A stretch of 47,247 nucleotides of DNA from Paenarthrobacter nitroguajacolicus JCM 14115 (GCA_001313365.1 BBFS01000029.1:1-47247), one strand, 5' to 3'; positions 1 to 10,237 are shown, counted from the first letter of the stretch. A program made the numbers and translations. The notes: a model not told the origin generated them from the sequence alone.

Positions 1-189
1 CCGACGGCGGGTACCGCGGCGCCGGGAACGGGCAGCAGCGAGCCTGCCGCTGACGCCTCCCAACCCTTCCCTTGGAGCATTGTCGGGCTGGCTGTTGTTG
101 CTGTGGGTCTCGTTATTTACCTTGCTGTTACCGCACGGAAGAAACTCGCCGCTTCCAACGGCCCTGATGGCGATACTTCCGCGGAATAA
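1..189 (+). CDS. C-terminal end of a membrane-anchored exported protein (5' end outside window)
   Basis: The frame is open from base 1 to a TAA at 187-189. The 62 residues visible are a low-complexity Pro/Thr/Ala/Ser linker, one hydrophobic segment of about 18 residues (WSIVGLAVVAVGLVIYLAV) and a basic then acidic tail (TARKKLAAS...). This is the usual end of an actinobacterial exported protein held by a C-terminal anchor, with the body outside the cell. CopC- or YcnI-like copper proteins of Arthrobacter have this tail, but the diagnostic domain lies outside the window, so the function is not called. No sortase motif is visible before the hydrophobic segment. Confidence 0.65.
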   Translation, partial: PTAGTAAPGTGSSEPAADASQPFPWSIVGLAVVAVGLVIYLAVTARKKLAASNGPDGDTSAE

Positions 190-345
190 CGCGGTTTTCT
201 ACGTACCTGCGAATATCTCGAAACGGACACTGCGACACGCCAGAAGCCCACTTCCCGTTACTTAAATGTGACTTCGGAGGAATCATCGCGTACGGTAGTA
301 CCTGTGCCTGTTCCACGTAGCGGGCACTTCCGGCCTGATTGCCTA

Positions 346-525
346 GCTCTGCCGCAGTCCGGAATCCGTTCGCAGACAAACCTACGGCAGAGACGGGGGG
401 GAACCCAATTTAGGCCGCTTTCGAGCGTGCCTTGGGGTGAAGTCACGAAGCTTCCGCTGAACAGCGGGGGGATAGTGGCCGGGTGACTCCCATCCGAATC
501 CGACAGCTAACCTCGCAGGCATCGG
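346..525 (+). promoter_or_regulatory. ydaO/yuaA-type cyclic di-AMP riboswitch leader
   Basis: The 350-base gap before the NlpC/P60 gene holds the conserved blocks of the ydaO aptamer in order: a GAGACGGGGG..AACCCA block near 390-407, TTGGGGTGAA near 431, CCGGGTGACTCCCATCCGAA near 478, and GACAGCTAACCTCGCAGGC near 502-520. A CTCTGCCG / CGGCAGAG pair at about 347-392 forms an outer helix. This class binds c-di-AMP and usually switches cell-wall hydrolase and osmolyte genes off when ligand is bound. Its place directly before a wall hydrolase is the classic actinobacterial context. The G-run in the first block is probably too long by about two bases (assembly error). Bases 190-345 hold no gene that I can support. 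Confidence 0.88.
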
Positions 526-538
526 GAGAGGCTCTTTC

Positions 539-1335
539 ATGTCTTCACGCATTCTTCGCGGCCGTCGTAAGGCGGACAGCGTACGTCCTAATCCGTTCAT
601 CTCCATCTCGAAGGCAGTAGCCAGCAACGCTTCCGGCGCTGGCCGCCAGGCAGCTGTTATTGCAGCAGCTCGGGCCTCGTTTTGACCGGCTCCATTGCTG
701 CTCACGCAGCTGAGGCTCCGGTTCAGCGCGACTCCAGCCCCGCAACGGTCGCTGAGACCGTTTCCGAGGCACCCACCAAGGTTGTTACCGCCCTGGCGAC
801 GGCTACCGTCAACTTCGAGCGTCCGGCCGTTGCTTCCGTAGCAGCTCCGGTCATCGAAAAGCCGGCTCCCGTTGTTGAGGCCCCTGTGGTCCAGAAGGCA
901 GCCGTCACCACTGCTGCTGCAACAGCTCCCGTCGCCGCCCAGGCTGCGGTTGCTGCTCCTGTGGCTGCCGCACCGGCTGCCCCTGCTCCTGTAGCTGCTG
1001 CTCCCGCCGTTGGCGGCGTCAACGCAGCCATGGTTGCCTCGGCTTACGCACAGATCGGCGTCTTCCAGGACTGCACCGCCATGGTCGAGAAGGCTCTCGG
1101 CTCCGCTGGCATCCCGGTAGGCGACCTCGGTCCCATGCAGTTCATGAACTACGGCAAGGTCGTTAGCGATCCCCCCCAGCCCGGTGACATGATCGTCCAG
1201 TCCGGCCACGTTGCTATCTACATCGGCAACGGCCAGGCAATCAGCGGTGGCATCAACGGCAACCAGACGGGTATCCACCCGATCAGCTGGTTGACCGCAA
1301 CGGGTCCCCTGACCTACGTACGCGCTGGCGCATAA
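539..1335 (+). CDS. NlpC/P60 family secreted cell-wall hydrolase
   Basis: The ATG at 539 follows GGGAGAGGC and begins MSSRILRGRRKADSVRPNPF, a basic N-terminus leading into a signal peptide (..LTGSIAAHAA). The frame is lost near 662-675, where one or two bases appear missing, and the rest reads on from about 682 to TAA 1335. After export comes an Ala/Pro/Val-rich linker of about 90 residues, then an NlpC/P60 domain. The catalytic Cys lies in FQDCTAMV and the catalytic His in SGHVAIYIG, as in D,L-endopeptidases that cut peptidoglycan stem peptides. A stem-loop follows the stop. Expression is presumably set by the c-di-AMP riboswitch in front. The frameshift is most likely a sequencing error, since both halves are well conserved. 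Confidence 0.88.
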
Positions 1336-1353
1336 AGCCTCACGCTTCAGTTC

Positions 1354-1400
1354 AAAGGCCGGTGCTTCAAAGACTAATGTCTTTGGAGGTGCCGGCCTTT
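1354..1400 (+). terminator. Stem-loop terminator after the NlpC/P60 gene
   Basis: AAAGGCCGGTGC pairs with GTGCCGGCCTTT across a loop of about 23 bases that contains a second small hairpin (AAAGAC..GTCTTT). It lies 18 bases after the hydrolase stop and ends in a short T-stretch, so it can act in both directions. Confidence 0.65.
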
Positions 1401-1502
1401 GGCGTTAAGTTCTGTTTGTTAATGTTCAGCGGGGAAAGATTGTTCAGCGAGGAACGTTCGACGGCGGGTCGATAGTCGCGTGGGCGGCGGGGCCCGTGTG
1501 GG

Positions 1503-1538
1503 CCCCCCCTAGGTGTAGTGCCCCCCCTAGGTGTAGTG
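1503..1538. repeat. Exact 18-base tandem duplication
   Basis: The unit CCCCCCCTAGGTGTAGTG occurs twice head to tail, between the hydrolase terminator and the end of the FAD oxidoreductase. The C-runs are probably over-called, so the true unit may be about 15 bases. It could be a replication-slippage duplication or a local assembly artefact. Confidence 0.7.
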
Positions 1539-1541
1539 CCG

Positions 1542-2237
1542 CTAGGCGAGGGCGATGCCCGGACCTGCGGGCAGGGCAACTTTTGAGGAGATGGCTTGGC
1601 CCACTGCCTTGGCTTGCCGCAGCACTTCCTTGGGGGACGGGGTGATGAGGTCCCCCCCGACGCCCACCAGGTGCATCCCTACCGCCCGCATGGCTGCAGC
1701 GAAGTTCTGGCCAACGGCTATCCCAAGTTCGGCGAGCATGCGGCGCAACTGGCTTTGGGCGCAGCGTGTGACTACTACGTGGTCTGCCAAGAGGACGCCG
1801 TTGGCTGTGTGGACTGCCACTGGCGTGGGTGGATTCGAGGGGGCCGGATACGTGGAGGCCTGTCCTGAGACCGGCCGTGGTCATGCTGGCCGCCAATCCG
1901 TACCCGATCTGCCGGGAGGGGTCTGACCCCCCCAGGAAATCAAGGCGGACGGCGCGGGTGGTGTTGCGAACGTCCAGTTGGTGGTTGGCGGCGTAGTTCC
2001 GCAGGTGTCGGAGGATTTCGTTGCGTTCCTGCATGGCTGCAGGATCGGCCACCTCGGTGCGTTGAAGCATGCCTGTGTGGACAGAAGGCCCTGCGGTGGA
2101 CAGTGCACCAAACCCGTCTACGACGATTGAGCCACGCCATAGCGGCTGAGCTCGCTGGCAACTGCCAAGCCGGACAGGCCGGCTCCGATGACCACGGTGG
2201 TGGTGCGCTCCGTGCCGGAATCAGGCGTGAGTGACAC
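1542..2237 (-). CDS. Small FAD/NAD(P)-binding oxidoreductase, frameshifted
   Basis: The GTG at 2237 is preceded on its strand by AAGGAGG at good spacing. Residues 13-28 read TVVIGAGLSGLAVASE, a Rossmann dinucleotide-binding fold with GxGxxG. The frame is then lost near 2110 and again near 1840-1930 at C/G runs. The pieces join into one protein: N-terminal FAD-binding part, middle (MLQRTEVADPAAMQERNE..), and C-terminus (..MHLVGVGGDLITPSPKEVL..). The total is about 230 residues, short for a flavin monooxygenase or thioredoxin-reductase-like enzyme, so it may be a truncated or single-domain member. Substrate and partner are unknown. It stands alone, convergent with the hydrolase gene. Confidence 0.6.
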
Positions 2238-2659
2238 TGCTTGGTTCCTCCTTGACGTGTGTGCCTTACGGCATCGCGTGGGATCGCGTCCGAGTTCCCC
2301 CAAGCGGCCGCAAATAAATGGCCGGAGTGTGTGGTGTGAAACACGTTTGCCGGCCATTCGGTGACTCGAACACTACCGAACTTTTTCGGCCATGGATAGC
2401 CTCCGCGACCGCGCGTTTTGTGTGTTCGTCCGCAGCGCAATGTGGGAGCCCGGGAACCGAGCCCGGACCGTTATGCACATAGCCCGATGTCGCCTTGATT
2501 CGGTACTCCTGACCGAGAATAGTTGGCCTTGGGAGGAGAAATTTCCCGGTTTCTCCTGCTCCGGCCATTGACAATGAAACAGTGAGGGAATCCGACGCGG
2601 AGAACCTCTGGCAGAATAGCCGGAACATCAAGCAGTAGGTGGAGAGGCAGGCCCCCCCC
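2238..2659. other. Intergenic region between divergent FAD oxidoreductase and Usp gene
   Basis: No convincing gene is seen in these 420 bases; open frames here lack the local codon bias. Visible signals are the AAGGAGG ribosome site of the minus-strand gene at about 2246-2256, a perfect 8-base stem AGGAGAAA / TTTCTCCT at 2534-2541 and 2550-2557, and a TTGACA at 2568-2573 that could be a -35 element for the stress-protein gene. No clear -10 follows it. Confidence 0.4.
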
Positions 2660-3708
2660 ATGGACCAGCACGGCAGACACAGTGAAGAGCGACAGGACGG
2701 CCAGGAGCAAGCCGTGGAACCCGGTGGCATCGTGGTGGGAGTGGACGGTTCAGAGCATGGTCAATGTGCTTTGGTTTGGGCCGCGCGGGAGGCTGAACGT
2801 CGGCAACTTCCCTTGCATATCGTCACGGCATATTCTGTGCCCATTTTTGCCGCCTCCGGGCTGGATGGCGGCTACGCAACAGTCGACGATTCCGTGATTC
2901 GCGAGGGTGCGGATGCGATCGTCCGGCAGGCCTTGGATAAGGTGTCCGGATATGCCATCGACGTCGACGCTTCTGTCGAGAACGGCGACGCCGCTGGTGT
3001 CCTCTTGGATCTTTCCAGCGAGGCCGCCCTCCTTGTTTTCGGCAGCCGGGGCCGCGGTGGATTCGTTGGGCGTTTACTTGGCTCGGTCAGCAGCGCCTTG
3101 CCTGCCACGCCAAATGCCCCACGGTGACAGTCCCGCTCTACTGTGCCGACCGCCTTGGTGAAAGCACTGAGGACAAACACATCAAGCTGAACATGCCAAG
3201 CAGGCCCACGTACTGTGGAAAACGTAGTTGCCGTAGGCGTGGACGGTTCCGAGCAGGCCCGTGTGGCCGTGCTCGAAGCTGCCGAGCAAGCACAGCGCAT
3301 GGGTGCCAAACTCCGGGTGATTTGTGCTGTGCCGCAGTACAGCGGTTCCTTGGCATGGGTTCCGGCACCCTTGGACCGGGATGCCTTGTTTGCGGATATC
3401 AAAGTCCAGTTGGACGCCGGGGGGGCTGATTGGCTCAGAAGCCACTTCCCTTCATTGCCCATGGAAACGGAACTCCGGGACGGTTCCCCCCCGTTGATGT
3501 TCTGGTGGAAACCAGCCGCAGCGTCGAGCTGGTGGTTCTGGGTACACGGGGCCGTGGCGGTTTCGCGGGGGGGATGCTGTTGGGTTCTACATCGGACGGG
3601 GGGGTCCTGCACCACTCCAAGGGGGGGCCGGTAATGGTTGTTCCGGACCGTGAGGATCCCAGGCTCGCTGACCGCCACAAGTTTGGGCCTATGCTCGGCG
3701 CTGCCTAA
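2660..3708 (+). CDS. Tandem universal stress protein (two UspA domains), frameshifted
   Basis: Two UspA domains lie in a row. The first begins VVGVDGSEHGQCALVW and carries the nucleotide-binding signature GSRGRGGFVGRLLGS. The second begins VAVGVDGSEQARVAV and carries GTRGRGGFAG(G)MLLGS. Both match the ATP-binding pattern G-2x-G-9x-G-S/T. The frame is lost near 3100, where GCCCAC seems to have become GCCAC, and near 3485 at a C-run; extra Gly residues at three G-runs near the end are probably artefacts. The rebuilt protein is about 345 residues, normal for actinobacterial tandem Usp proteins, which are often induced by hypoxia or starvation. ATG 2660 is preferred because GGAGAGGC lies just before it; GTG 2639 is possible. 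It is followed 19 bases later by the PEP-utilising enzyme and probably co-transcribed. Confidence 0.82.
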
Positions 3709-3727
3709 GCCTGAGCCTGTTACGTCC

Positions 3728-6544
3728 ATGGACAAGAAGCGGCCCGGGGAGCCGTCGCAGGAACACGACGAGGGGGGGCATGGCGCGTCCGATCCGCAGT
3801 TGGTTCTGGACATCGCCGAAATCCGGGGGGGAACCATGCTTCCCCCGCGTCGGTGGCAAGGCCGCCAATCTGGGCGAGTTGGCCATGGTCGGCCTGCCGG
3901 TTCCACGCGGATTCTGCCTCACAACTGCCGCATACCGGCAGGCTCTCTCGGGTGTGGGCCTGGAGCCTGTCCTTGCGGCTTTGGAGGAGGCCAGCGCCTC
4001 CGACACCGGCGCCTCCGACACCGGCGCCTCCGGCATGGACCAGCTCAATGAGCTAGCCGCCCGCGCCCGGTCCTTGGTGCTCGACGCCGGGGGTGCCCGA
4101 TGGGATCGCCGAAGCCGTACGGTTTGCCTACGAAGATTTTGGGGACAACGTCCCTGTCGCGGTGAGGTCGTCGGCCACTGCAGAGGACTTGCCGTTCGCT
4201 AGCTTCGCCGGACAGCAGGACACCTTCCTGAACATCGTTGGCGTTGAATCGGTCCTTGATGCCGTGAGCCGCTGCTGGGCATCACTCTGGACAGATCGTG
4301 CGGTGACCTACCGGACCACCAACGGGATCGACCACGAAACTGTGTCCCTCGCAGTGGTTGTGCAGGAGATGGTGAATGCCGTTACCGCGGGCGTCATGTT
4401 TACCGCCAACCCGGTGACGGGGAATCGCTATGAGGCCGTCATTGATGCCAGCCCTGGCTTAGGGGAGGCCGTAGTTTCGGGCGCTGTGAATCCGGATCAT
4501 TACGTTGTGGACGCTCATCGTAGTGCCATTGTGGAAAGGGCCGTGGGGGGATAGGCAAGTGGAGATCCGTGCCAAGCCTGGCGGCGGCACGGAGCGCTTG
4601 GAACTCCCCAGTCAATCAGGAATTGAGGAACCGCAGCCTGCCTCAGTGAACGTCAGGTCCTCGAGCTTGCCAAGCTGGGCCTTGAGGTCCAGAAGCATTA
4701 CCGCGCTCCGCAAGACACCGAGTGGGCAATCGACGGCGACGGAAAGTTGTGGCTTACGCAAGCTAGGCCCATCACCACGCTGTACCCGCAAACCACGCGC
4801 ACGCCCCCCGGCCCCTGGCGAGCACGCGTTCCTGAACTTCAGCCTCGCTCAGGGCCTCACCAGGCCTCTGACGCCCATGGGGGGGTTGGCCGGAATCCGG
4901 CTCATAGGCTCAAGTGTCGCCAAAACGGCAGCTTTCGACGTTCCCGATCCCCGGTCAGGGCCGCCTGCCTACTACGAGGCCGGACAACGAATCTTCTTCG
5001 ACTTCACCGCGGTGCTGCTGAGCCGGGTGGGCCGGACAATCGTGCCACGGGTTTTTGACGTCATGGAAGCCCGCTCCGCAGCCATCATGCGTGGACTCTT
5101 CGACGACCCGCGCTTCGCGGTGACTATCAAGACACCCAGGAAACTGATCCGCCATGTCGCCCCCCCGGTGGCGGCTAAGTACCGTGTCCCGGAGTCATTG
5201 TTCCGCGGTCTGTTCCGTCCAAGCACAGCAATGCGGCGTGTGGAGCGGCTCAACACGGAGTTACGCAGCACCTTCTCCGTCCCCAGTGGAGCCACACCCC
5301 CCACCAGCGGCTCGGCCACGTCCAGAGAATACTGGGAGAGGAAGTGTTCGCTGCGGTTCCGCAGGTGTTGCCCCCTTCCTGCTCTCGGCTTCGCGATGCT
5401 GGCGCTGGTGAGGCGGATTCTTGGTGACCAAGCGCCCTACAGCGAGCTGCAAACAGTAGTCCGTGGCCTACCTAACAACGTCACTACGGAGATGGACCTG
5501 GCTTTGTGGCAGGTCGCCTCTGAGATTCGTGAGGATCCGGCCGCCGTTGCTTCCATGGTTGGCCGAACGCCGGCAGAGCTGGTGGAACAGTATCGGGCAG
5601 CCAAGCTGCCGGCAGCCGCGCAGACCGGTCTTGAGAGGTTCCTGGGGGGGAAATATGGACACAGGGCGGTTGCAGAGATCGACCTTGGCATGCCCCCGCT
5701 GGTCCGATGACCCTACGCACATACTTGGTGTCATAGCCAATTATTTGAGGCTCTCCGACGGCGCCGAAGCTCCCGACCAACAGTTCACGCAATCAGCACT
5801 CGACGCCGATGAACAAGTAGCGCGTTTCGTGGCCCGCGCCAGGGCGAAGAGTCCGTTGCACGCGGTGATCGTGAGACTTGCTTTGGACCGAACACGGCGC
5901 TTCGCTGGGTTGCGGGAGTTGCCCAAGTACAACCTGGTTCTGGGGGGGCTGTCAGCCGCGAGGAAGCAGTTGCTCCTGATCGGGAATGAGCTGGCGGCAG
6001 CGCGTCGGATCGAACGTCCCGAGGACATTTTCTTCCTGGACCTGGACGACGTCGAGGTCGCCTTGGCCGGAGACGACGTCCACGAGGTCGTTGCTGAACG
6101 TCGTGCTGCTTACCACCAGGAACTCCGCCGGAGGCACATTCCCAGGGTGTTGTTGTCAGACGGGACTGAACCTGAGCTACGCCCGGACGGAACGAAGGCA
6201 AGCAGCGCCCTGGCACTTTGTCCGGCAGTCCGGCGTCGGCAGGTCTGGTGTCTGCTCCCGCGCGCGTCATCATGGATCCGGTAGCGCCCACCTGGAACCG
6301 GGGGGAAATCCTGGTGGCCCCCCCGTCAACTGACCCTGGGTGGACGCCGCTGTTCCTCACTGCCGGAGGTCTGGTCATGGAGATGGGAGGAGCCAACTCG
6401 CACGGAGCTGTGGTGGCCCGTGAGTACGGTATACCTGCTGTGGTGGGCGTCCCCCCCGACGCGACATCGCGCATCAGCACAGGCCAGCACATCACCGTTG
6501 ACGGCGCTGCCGGGACCGTCAGCACCGAAAACTCCGGACAGTGA
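3728..6544 (+). CDS. Rifampin-phosphotransferase / PEP-synthase family enzyme, multiply frameshifted
   Basis: The fragments give the full architecture of a PEP-utilising phosphotransferase of about 900 residues. The N-terminal ATP-grasp part has GGKAANLGELA, VPRGFCLTTAAYRQAL, AVRSSATAEDLP and FAGQQDTFLNI, ending at QARPITTLYPQ. A long helical middle follows (..GRTPAELVEQYRAA.., ..LPKYNLVLG..). The C-terminal phosphohistidine domain has DPGWTPLFLTAGGLVMEMGG and SHGAVVAREYGIPAVVGV, with the catalytic His in SHGA. The order of blocks follows rifampin phosphotransferase (RPH), which inactivates rifamycins using ATP; PEP synthase and other RPH-like enzymes share the fold. Which substrate is used cannot be told from sequence. 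Frame losses lie near 3830, 4090, 4548, 4650-4800, 5700 and 6180-6250, mostly at G/C runs. Confidence 0.8.
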
Positions 6545-6551
6545 AACAGTC

Positions 6552-7470
6552 TCAGGCGTGCTGGTGTGACTCGTGCTCGGAGTGGCTCACCGGTTCCAAC
6601 TGGAAAGTGCAATGCTCGGTGTCGAAGTGCAGGCCAAGGCAGGAGCCCAGCTGATCCAGGATGCTGTCCGCCCCGCTGGCGTTGAGGACCGCGTCCTCCA
6701 CCACCACGTGCGCTGAGAACACGGGAACGCCGGATGTAATGGTCCAGATGTGGATGTCATGGGCATCAACCACGCCGTCCACGGCAACGATGTGCTCCCG
6801 GATCATGTTCACATCGACGCCCTTGGGGGTGGCTTCCAAAAGCACATCCACAACATCCCGCAGCAGATGCCAGGCCCTCGGAATGATCATGAGGCAATCA
6901 GCACGGATGCCAGTGGGTCGCGGCGCTGAATCCCGTGGTCATGATCACGACGGCCGCCACAATGACGGCGATGGAGCCAAGGAGGTCACCGAGGACTTCG
7001 AGGTAGGCGCCGCGGACATTGAGGCTTTCCTTCTGCGCTCCTTGGAGGATCAGCAAGGAAACGAGGTTGGCCACAGCACCCAGAATGGCGGCCCACAGCA
7101 TGACGTCCGTTTGGATTTCGGTTGGCTCGCCAAAGCGGCGAATGGCTTCGATCATGATCACCACGGCGATGACGATCAGGATCAGGGCGTTGGCCAAGGC
7201 AGCCAGAACCTCGGCCCTTTGGTAGCCGTAGGTTCGCTGGTCGCTCGCGGGCCGGGTGGCAATCCACGCCGCCATCAGGGCAATGAACACACCTGCCGCG
7301 TCAGAGAGCATGTGTCCGGCATCGGCCATCAGGGCCAAGGAACCGGACACGACGGCGCCTATCACCTGGATGCCCACCACACCTAAGGTGATGGCGAGGA
7401 CGGCAATAAGCCGTTTCCGGTGCTTGCCGGTTGCTGTGACTCCGTGGGAGTGGTTGTGGTCGTGCCCCAT
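6552..7470 (-). CDS. Cation diffusion facilitator (CzcD/ZitB-like metal efflux protein), frameshifted
   Basis: The protein starts MGHDHNHSHG, a His-rich metal-binding N-terminus. Six hydrophobic segments follow. Helix 2 holds ALMADAGHMLSD, with the HxxxD pair that binds Zn/Cd/Co in the membrane, and helix 5 holds LEVLGDLLGS. The cytosolic C-terminal domain (VDVNMIREHIVAVDGVVDAHDIHIW) is typical of CDF dimers and ends in another His cluster (HSEHESHQHA). The frame is lost near 6890-6905 in helix 6, where GAGGGC seems to have lost a G. Length with repair is about 306 residues, normal for the family. The role is proton-driven export of divalent metals. ATG 7470 is preferred over an upstream start because it begins the His-rich tail. 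Confidence 0.88.
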
Positions 7471-7480
7471 GCTTATAAGG

Positions 7481-7983
7481 CTAGCCCCAGCCGAGCTCAT
7501 GCAAGCGGTCGTCGTCTATTCCGAAGTGATGAGCAATCTCGTGGACCACCGTGATGGCCACCTCATCTATGACTTCTTCGCGGGTGCTGCAGATGTCGAG
7601 GATGGGTTGGCGGAAGATCGTGATCCGGTCAGGCAGGGAGCCTGCCTCCCACCAGGAATCGCGTTCGGTCAGCGGAACTCCCTCATAGAGTCCCAACAGC
7701 ACGGTGTCCGGATCTTCGCCTGGCTGTGGCGTGTAGTCGTCCTCGATGAAGATCGCCACGTTATCCATTGCGCTCGCCGCTTTGGGCGGGATCAACTGCA
7801 AGGCGTCGCTGACGGCTTCTTCAAAATCCTCGGGCGACATCTCGTAAGGCCCCGAAACGTGGGCCTCTTCCACCGGGGGGGCATGCTCAAGAGGACTGTG
7901 CACCGCATTCCGTTCCCGTAGCGGAGATGAAGGCGCTCGCCGTCGGGAACTATCGGCAGGCCGGGAGGGAGATTCGCGGGCAT
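7481..7983 (-). CDS. Small zincin-like metallopeptidase family protein
   Basis: The core (MSPEDFEEAVSDALQLIPPK.., FIEDDYTPQPG, LGLYEGVPLTERDSWW, LPDRITIFRQPIL) ends with VVHEIAHHFGIDDDRLHELGWG, containing the zinc motif HExxH and a downstream acidic cluster. This is the short single-domain actinobacterial metallopeptidase family of about 120-160 residues; the natural substrate is unknown. The start is uncertain: an ATG at 7983 gives a 30-residue lead (MPANLPPGLPIVPDGERLHL) that joins the core only if one base is missing near 7915-7920. Otherwise translation starts inside the core. It lies 10 bases from the cation efflux gene on the same strand and may be co-transcribed with it. Confidence 0.8.
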
Positions 7984-8074
7984 GATTCGACTTTAGTCCG
8001 CCTTGGCATCATTGGCGCCGTGCGTGATGGGAGATACTGAACTCAATCCTCCTTTCGACAGACACAGGAACCGC

Positions 8075-9009
8075 ATGACCGGCACCGCTTCCCACGCACC
8101 TGAGCCCCCCCTCGACGTCGTCGTTGTGGGTGAGGCTTTGATCGACATCGTCCAGTCGGCTGACGGGCAGAAGGAGTACCCGGGCGGATCGCCGGCCAAC
8201 GTCGCGTACGGCCTGGGCCTGTTGGACGTGAAAACGGGCCTGCTGACGGCCATTGGCCGGGACGAGCGGGGCGATGCCATCGCCGCGCATCTGCGGCGCG
8301 CAGGTGTGGTCCTGCTGCCCGGATCCATGTCGGCAGGCAAGACCGCGACGGCGACCGCCCGGATAACGGCCGACGGTTCGGCTGATTACACCTTCGACAT
8401 TGACTGGGCGCTGGCTCCACTTGCCCTGCCGTACGCTCCAAGGATCCTGCACACGGGCTCCATCGCGACGTTCCTGGAGCCGGGCGCAAGTGTTGTGAGG
8501 AGTTTGCTGGAGCAGGCGCAGGGCGGATGCATGGTCACGTACGACCCCCAATATCCGCCCCGACCTCCTTGGAAGCCACCACGAGGCTCTGTCCCTGTTC
8601 GAGGAGATGGTGCCGCTGACCGACGTCGTAAAAATGAGTGGTTCCGACGCCCGCTGGCTGTACCCCGGCAAGTCGTTGGAGGATACGGCGAACCACCTCT
8701 TGGCCCTTGGTACGGGGGGGCTTGCTGTGGTGACTCAAGGAGTCAAGGGAGCGCTCATGGCAACCAAGCACATCCACATCAATATCCCGGCCGTCCCGGC
8801 TACCGTGGCAGACACCATCGCGCCGGTGATTCCTTCACGGCTGCGCTCATCATGGGGGGGCTGCTCTTGCGGGGGGGCAGCGATGGAATGGCGCCACTGT
8901 GTTGGAACGGATCGGCACCATCGCATCCATGGCCGCCTCAATTGCTGTTGGCCGCTCGGGCGCCAACCCTCCCACGCACCGTGAACTGCTGGTGGGCATG
9001 GCCCGCTAG
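8075..9009 (+). CDS. PfkB-family sugar kinase (fructokinase-like), frameshifted
   Basis: The N-terminus reads VVVVGEALIDIVQS and then YPGGSPANVAYGLG, the first PfkB signature that grips the sugar. The frame is lost at about 8548, where a C-run is one too long, then resumes (LSLFEEMVPLTDVVKMSGSDA, AVVTQGVKGALMA). It is lost again at about 8820 inside the catalytic GAGDSF motif, where one G is missing. The tail (ASIAVGRSGANPPTHREL) is typical. Rebuilt length is about 305 residues. The enzyme would phosphorylate a sugar such as fructose with ATP; GAGD supplies the catalytic Asp. No transporter or regulator is beside it, so the substrate is open. Confidence 0.85.
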
Positions 9010-9017
9010 TCGCGGAG

Positions 9018-9979
9018 TCAGCGGGTCCGGCGTCGGGTCAACCCGACACCGACCAGGCAGATGACGCCGCCGATCAGCCCCCCCAGATGGTTGGTACTTC
9101 CTGGAGCACCGCCCAGGAAATCAAAATGGTGGTGCCTGGAACCAGGTACGTCGTGGCAGCCAGCTTTCCGGCCGAGATCAGGGATAGCGCGTACGCCCAG
9201 GTGGTGAACGCGATGGCCGTCGGGAAGATCCCCCCCAGGTAGACCAGACCGAGCGTGGCTGGGAGCGGCGCCGCTTGGACCTCGGAGATCAACTGACCGG
9301 TCCACGGCAAGCAGCAGATCGCGCCGACCATGATGCCGAACCATGTCGCTTGGCCTGCCGTGAACTTCCGGAGCACGGGTTTCTGCAGGATTGCGCTCAC
9401 CGAGGCGAGTACAGCGGCAAGCAAGCACAACAGCACACCGGCCACGTCCGCCGTCGAACGCTGTCCGGAACCCAAAGCGATCATCGCAACGCCGCAGAAC
9501 GCCACTCCGCTGCCGATCAGAAGCCACCGGGGGGAAGCCCTCTTTGAGGAAGACACCGGCAAGGATAGCGATGAGGATGGGCGAGACGTTGATCAGCATG
9601 GCGCTGGTGCCGGCGTCGAGCATGTGCTCCGCGGCGTTCAACGCCACGTTATAGCCGCCGAACCACATCACCCCGTATGCCACGATCGGCAACCACTCGC
9701 GGCCGCTCGGCCAGACCTTCAGCGTCGGCAGCACCACGATTCCAAGCACGACGGCGCAACCGCCAACCGTCCGAGCGTCAGGGAACCGGGGGGGGAGAAG
9801 CTGGGGGGGCCGACTGCACGGATGCCTACGAAAGCCGAAGCCCACAGGACGACCGTGATGATGACGGCAGCGATGCCGAGTTTGCTGATGGCTGCTCCCG
9901 GCGCGGGGGGGGTGGTGCGCGGGGGGGGCAGGCCCGGGGGGAAGGCTGGCCGGGTTCGGCCGGGGGTGGTGGTTGTCAT
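9018..9979 (-). CDS. EamA-family (DMT) transporter, frameshifted
   Basis: After a Pro-rich N-terminus the protein has about ten hydrophobic segments in two EamA repeats: one begins ISKLGIAAVIITVVLWASAF, the other STADVAGVLLCLLAAVLASV. It ends in a basic tail (LTRRRTR). These proteins export or exchange small metabolites such as amino acids or purines; the substrate cannot be told here. The frame is lost at G/C runs near 9800 and 9540, while the outer parts agree, so this is probably one intact gene of about 310 residues. It is convergent with the sugar kinase, only 8 bases between the stops. Confidence 0.83.
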
Positions 9980-10237
9980 GAGCCAAATCTATCCGTCGGG
10001 GGCCGGGCGCGGCTGGCGGTTTTCGGACGCGTCAGGACAAGATCCTGCCAATGTTCGGCTGGCACCCTTGATGGGCCCGTTGAGGCCCTGATCTGTGGTC
10101 CGGGACACTCTGGAGACCTCGATTTGGGAATATCGCCATTTATGCTCTAAAGTTTTAGAGTCCAGTTCGGACGAGCGAGACACGGAAAGAACGCGTAAAG
10201 CGTCCCTTTTTCTTTGCGAAATCCGAATTGAGTTCAG

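Noticed and set aside
382..1278. Long minus-strand open frame across the NlpC/P60 gene
   Set aside because: It is rich in Ser, Gly, Asp and Arg, has no domain pattern, and mirrors a high-GC gene with clear hydrolase motifs and a riboswitch on the other strand.
2266..2730. Minus-strand open frame in the gap before the Usp gene
   Set aside because: Its start lies inside the Usp gene, it has no ribosome site, and its composition is unlike local proteins.
2872..3906. Minus-strand open frame of about 345 residues across the Usp gene
   Set aside because: The plus strand encodes two UspA domains with nucleotide-binding signatures; the minus frame shows only shadow composition.
5785..6612. Minus-strand open frame of 275 residues across the RPH-like gene
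   Set aside because: It overlaps the conserved phosphohistidine domain on the plus strand and has no recognisable motif.
6661..7386. Plus-strand open frame with many His and Asp residues across the cation efflux gene
   Set aside because: The His/Asp pattern is the complement of the transporter's codons; the minus strand has the HxxxD and His-rich motifs.
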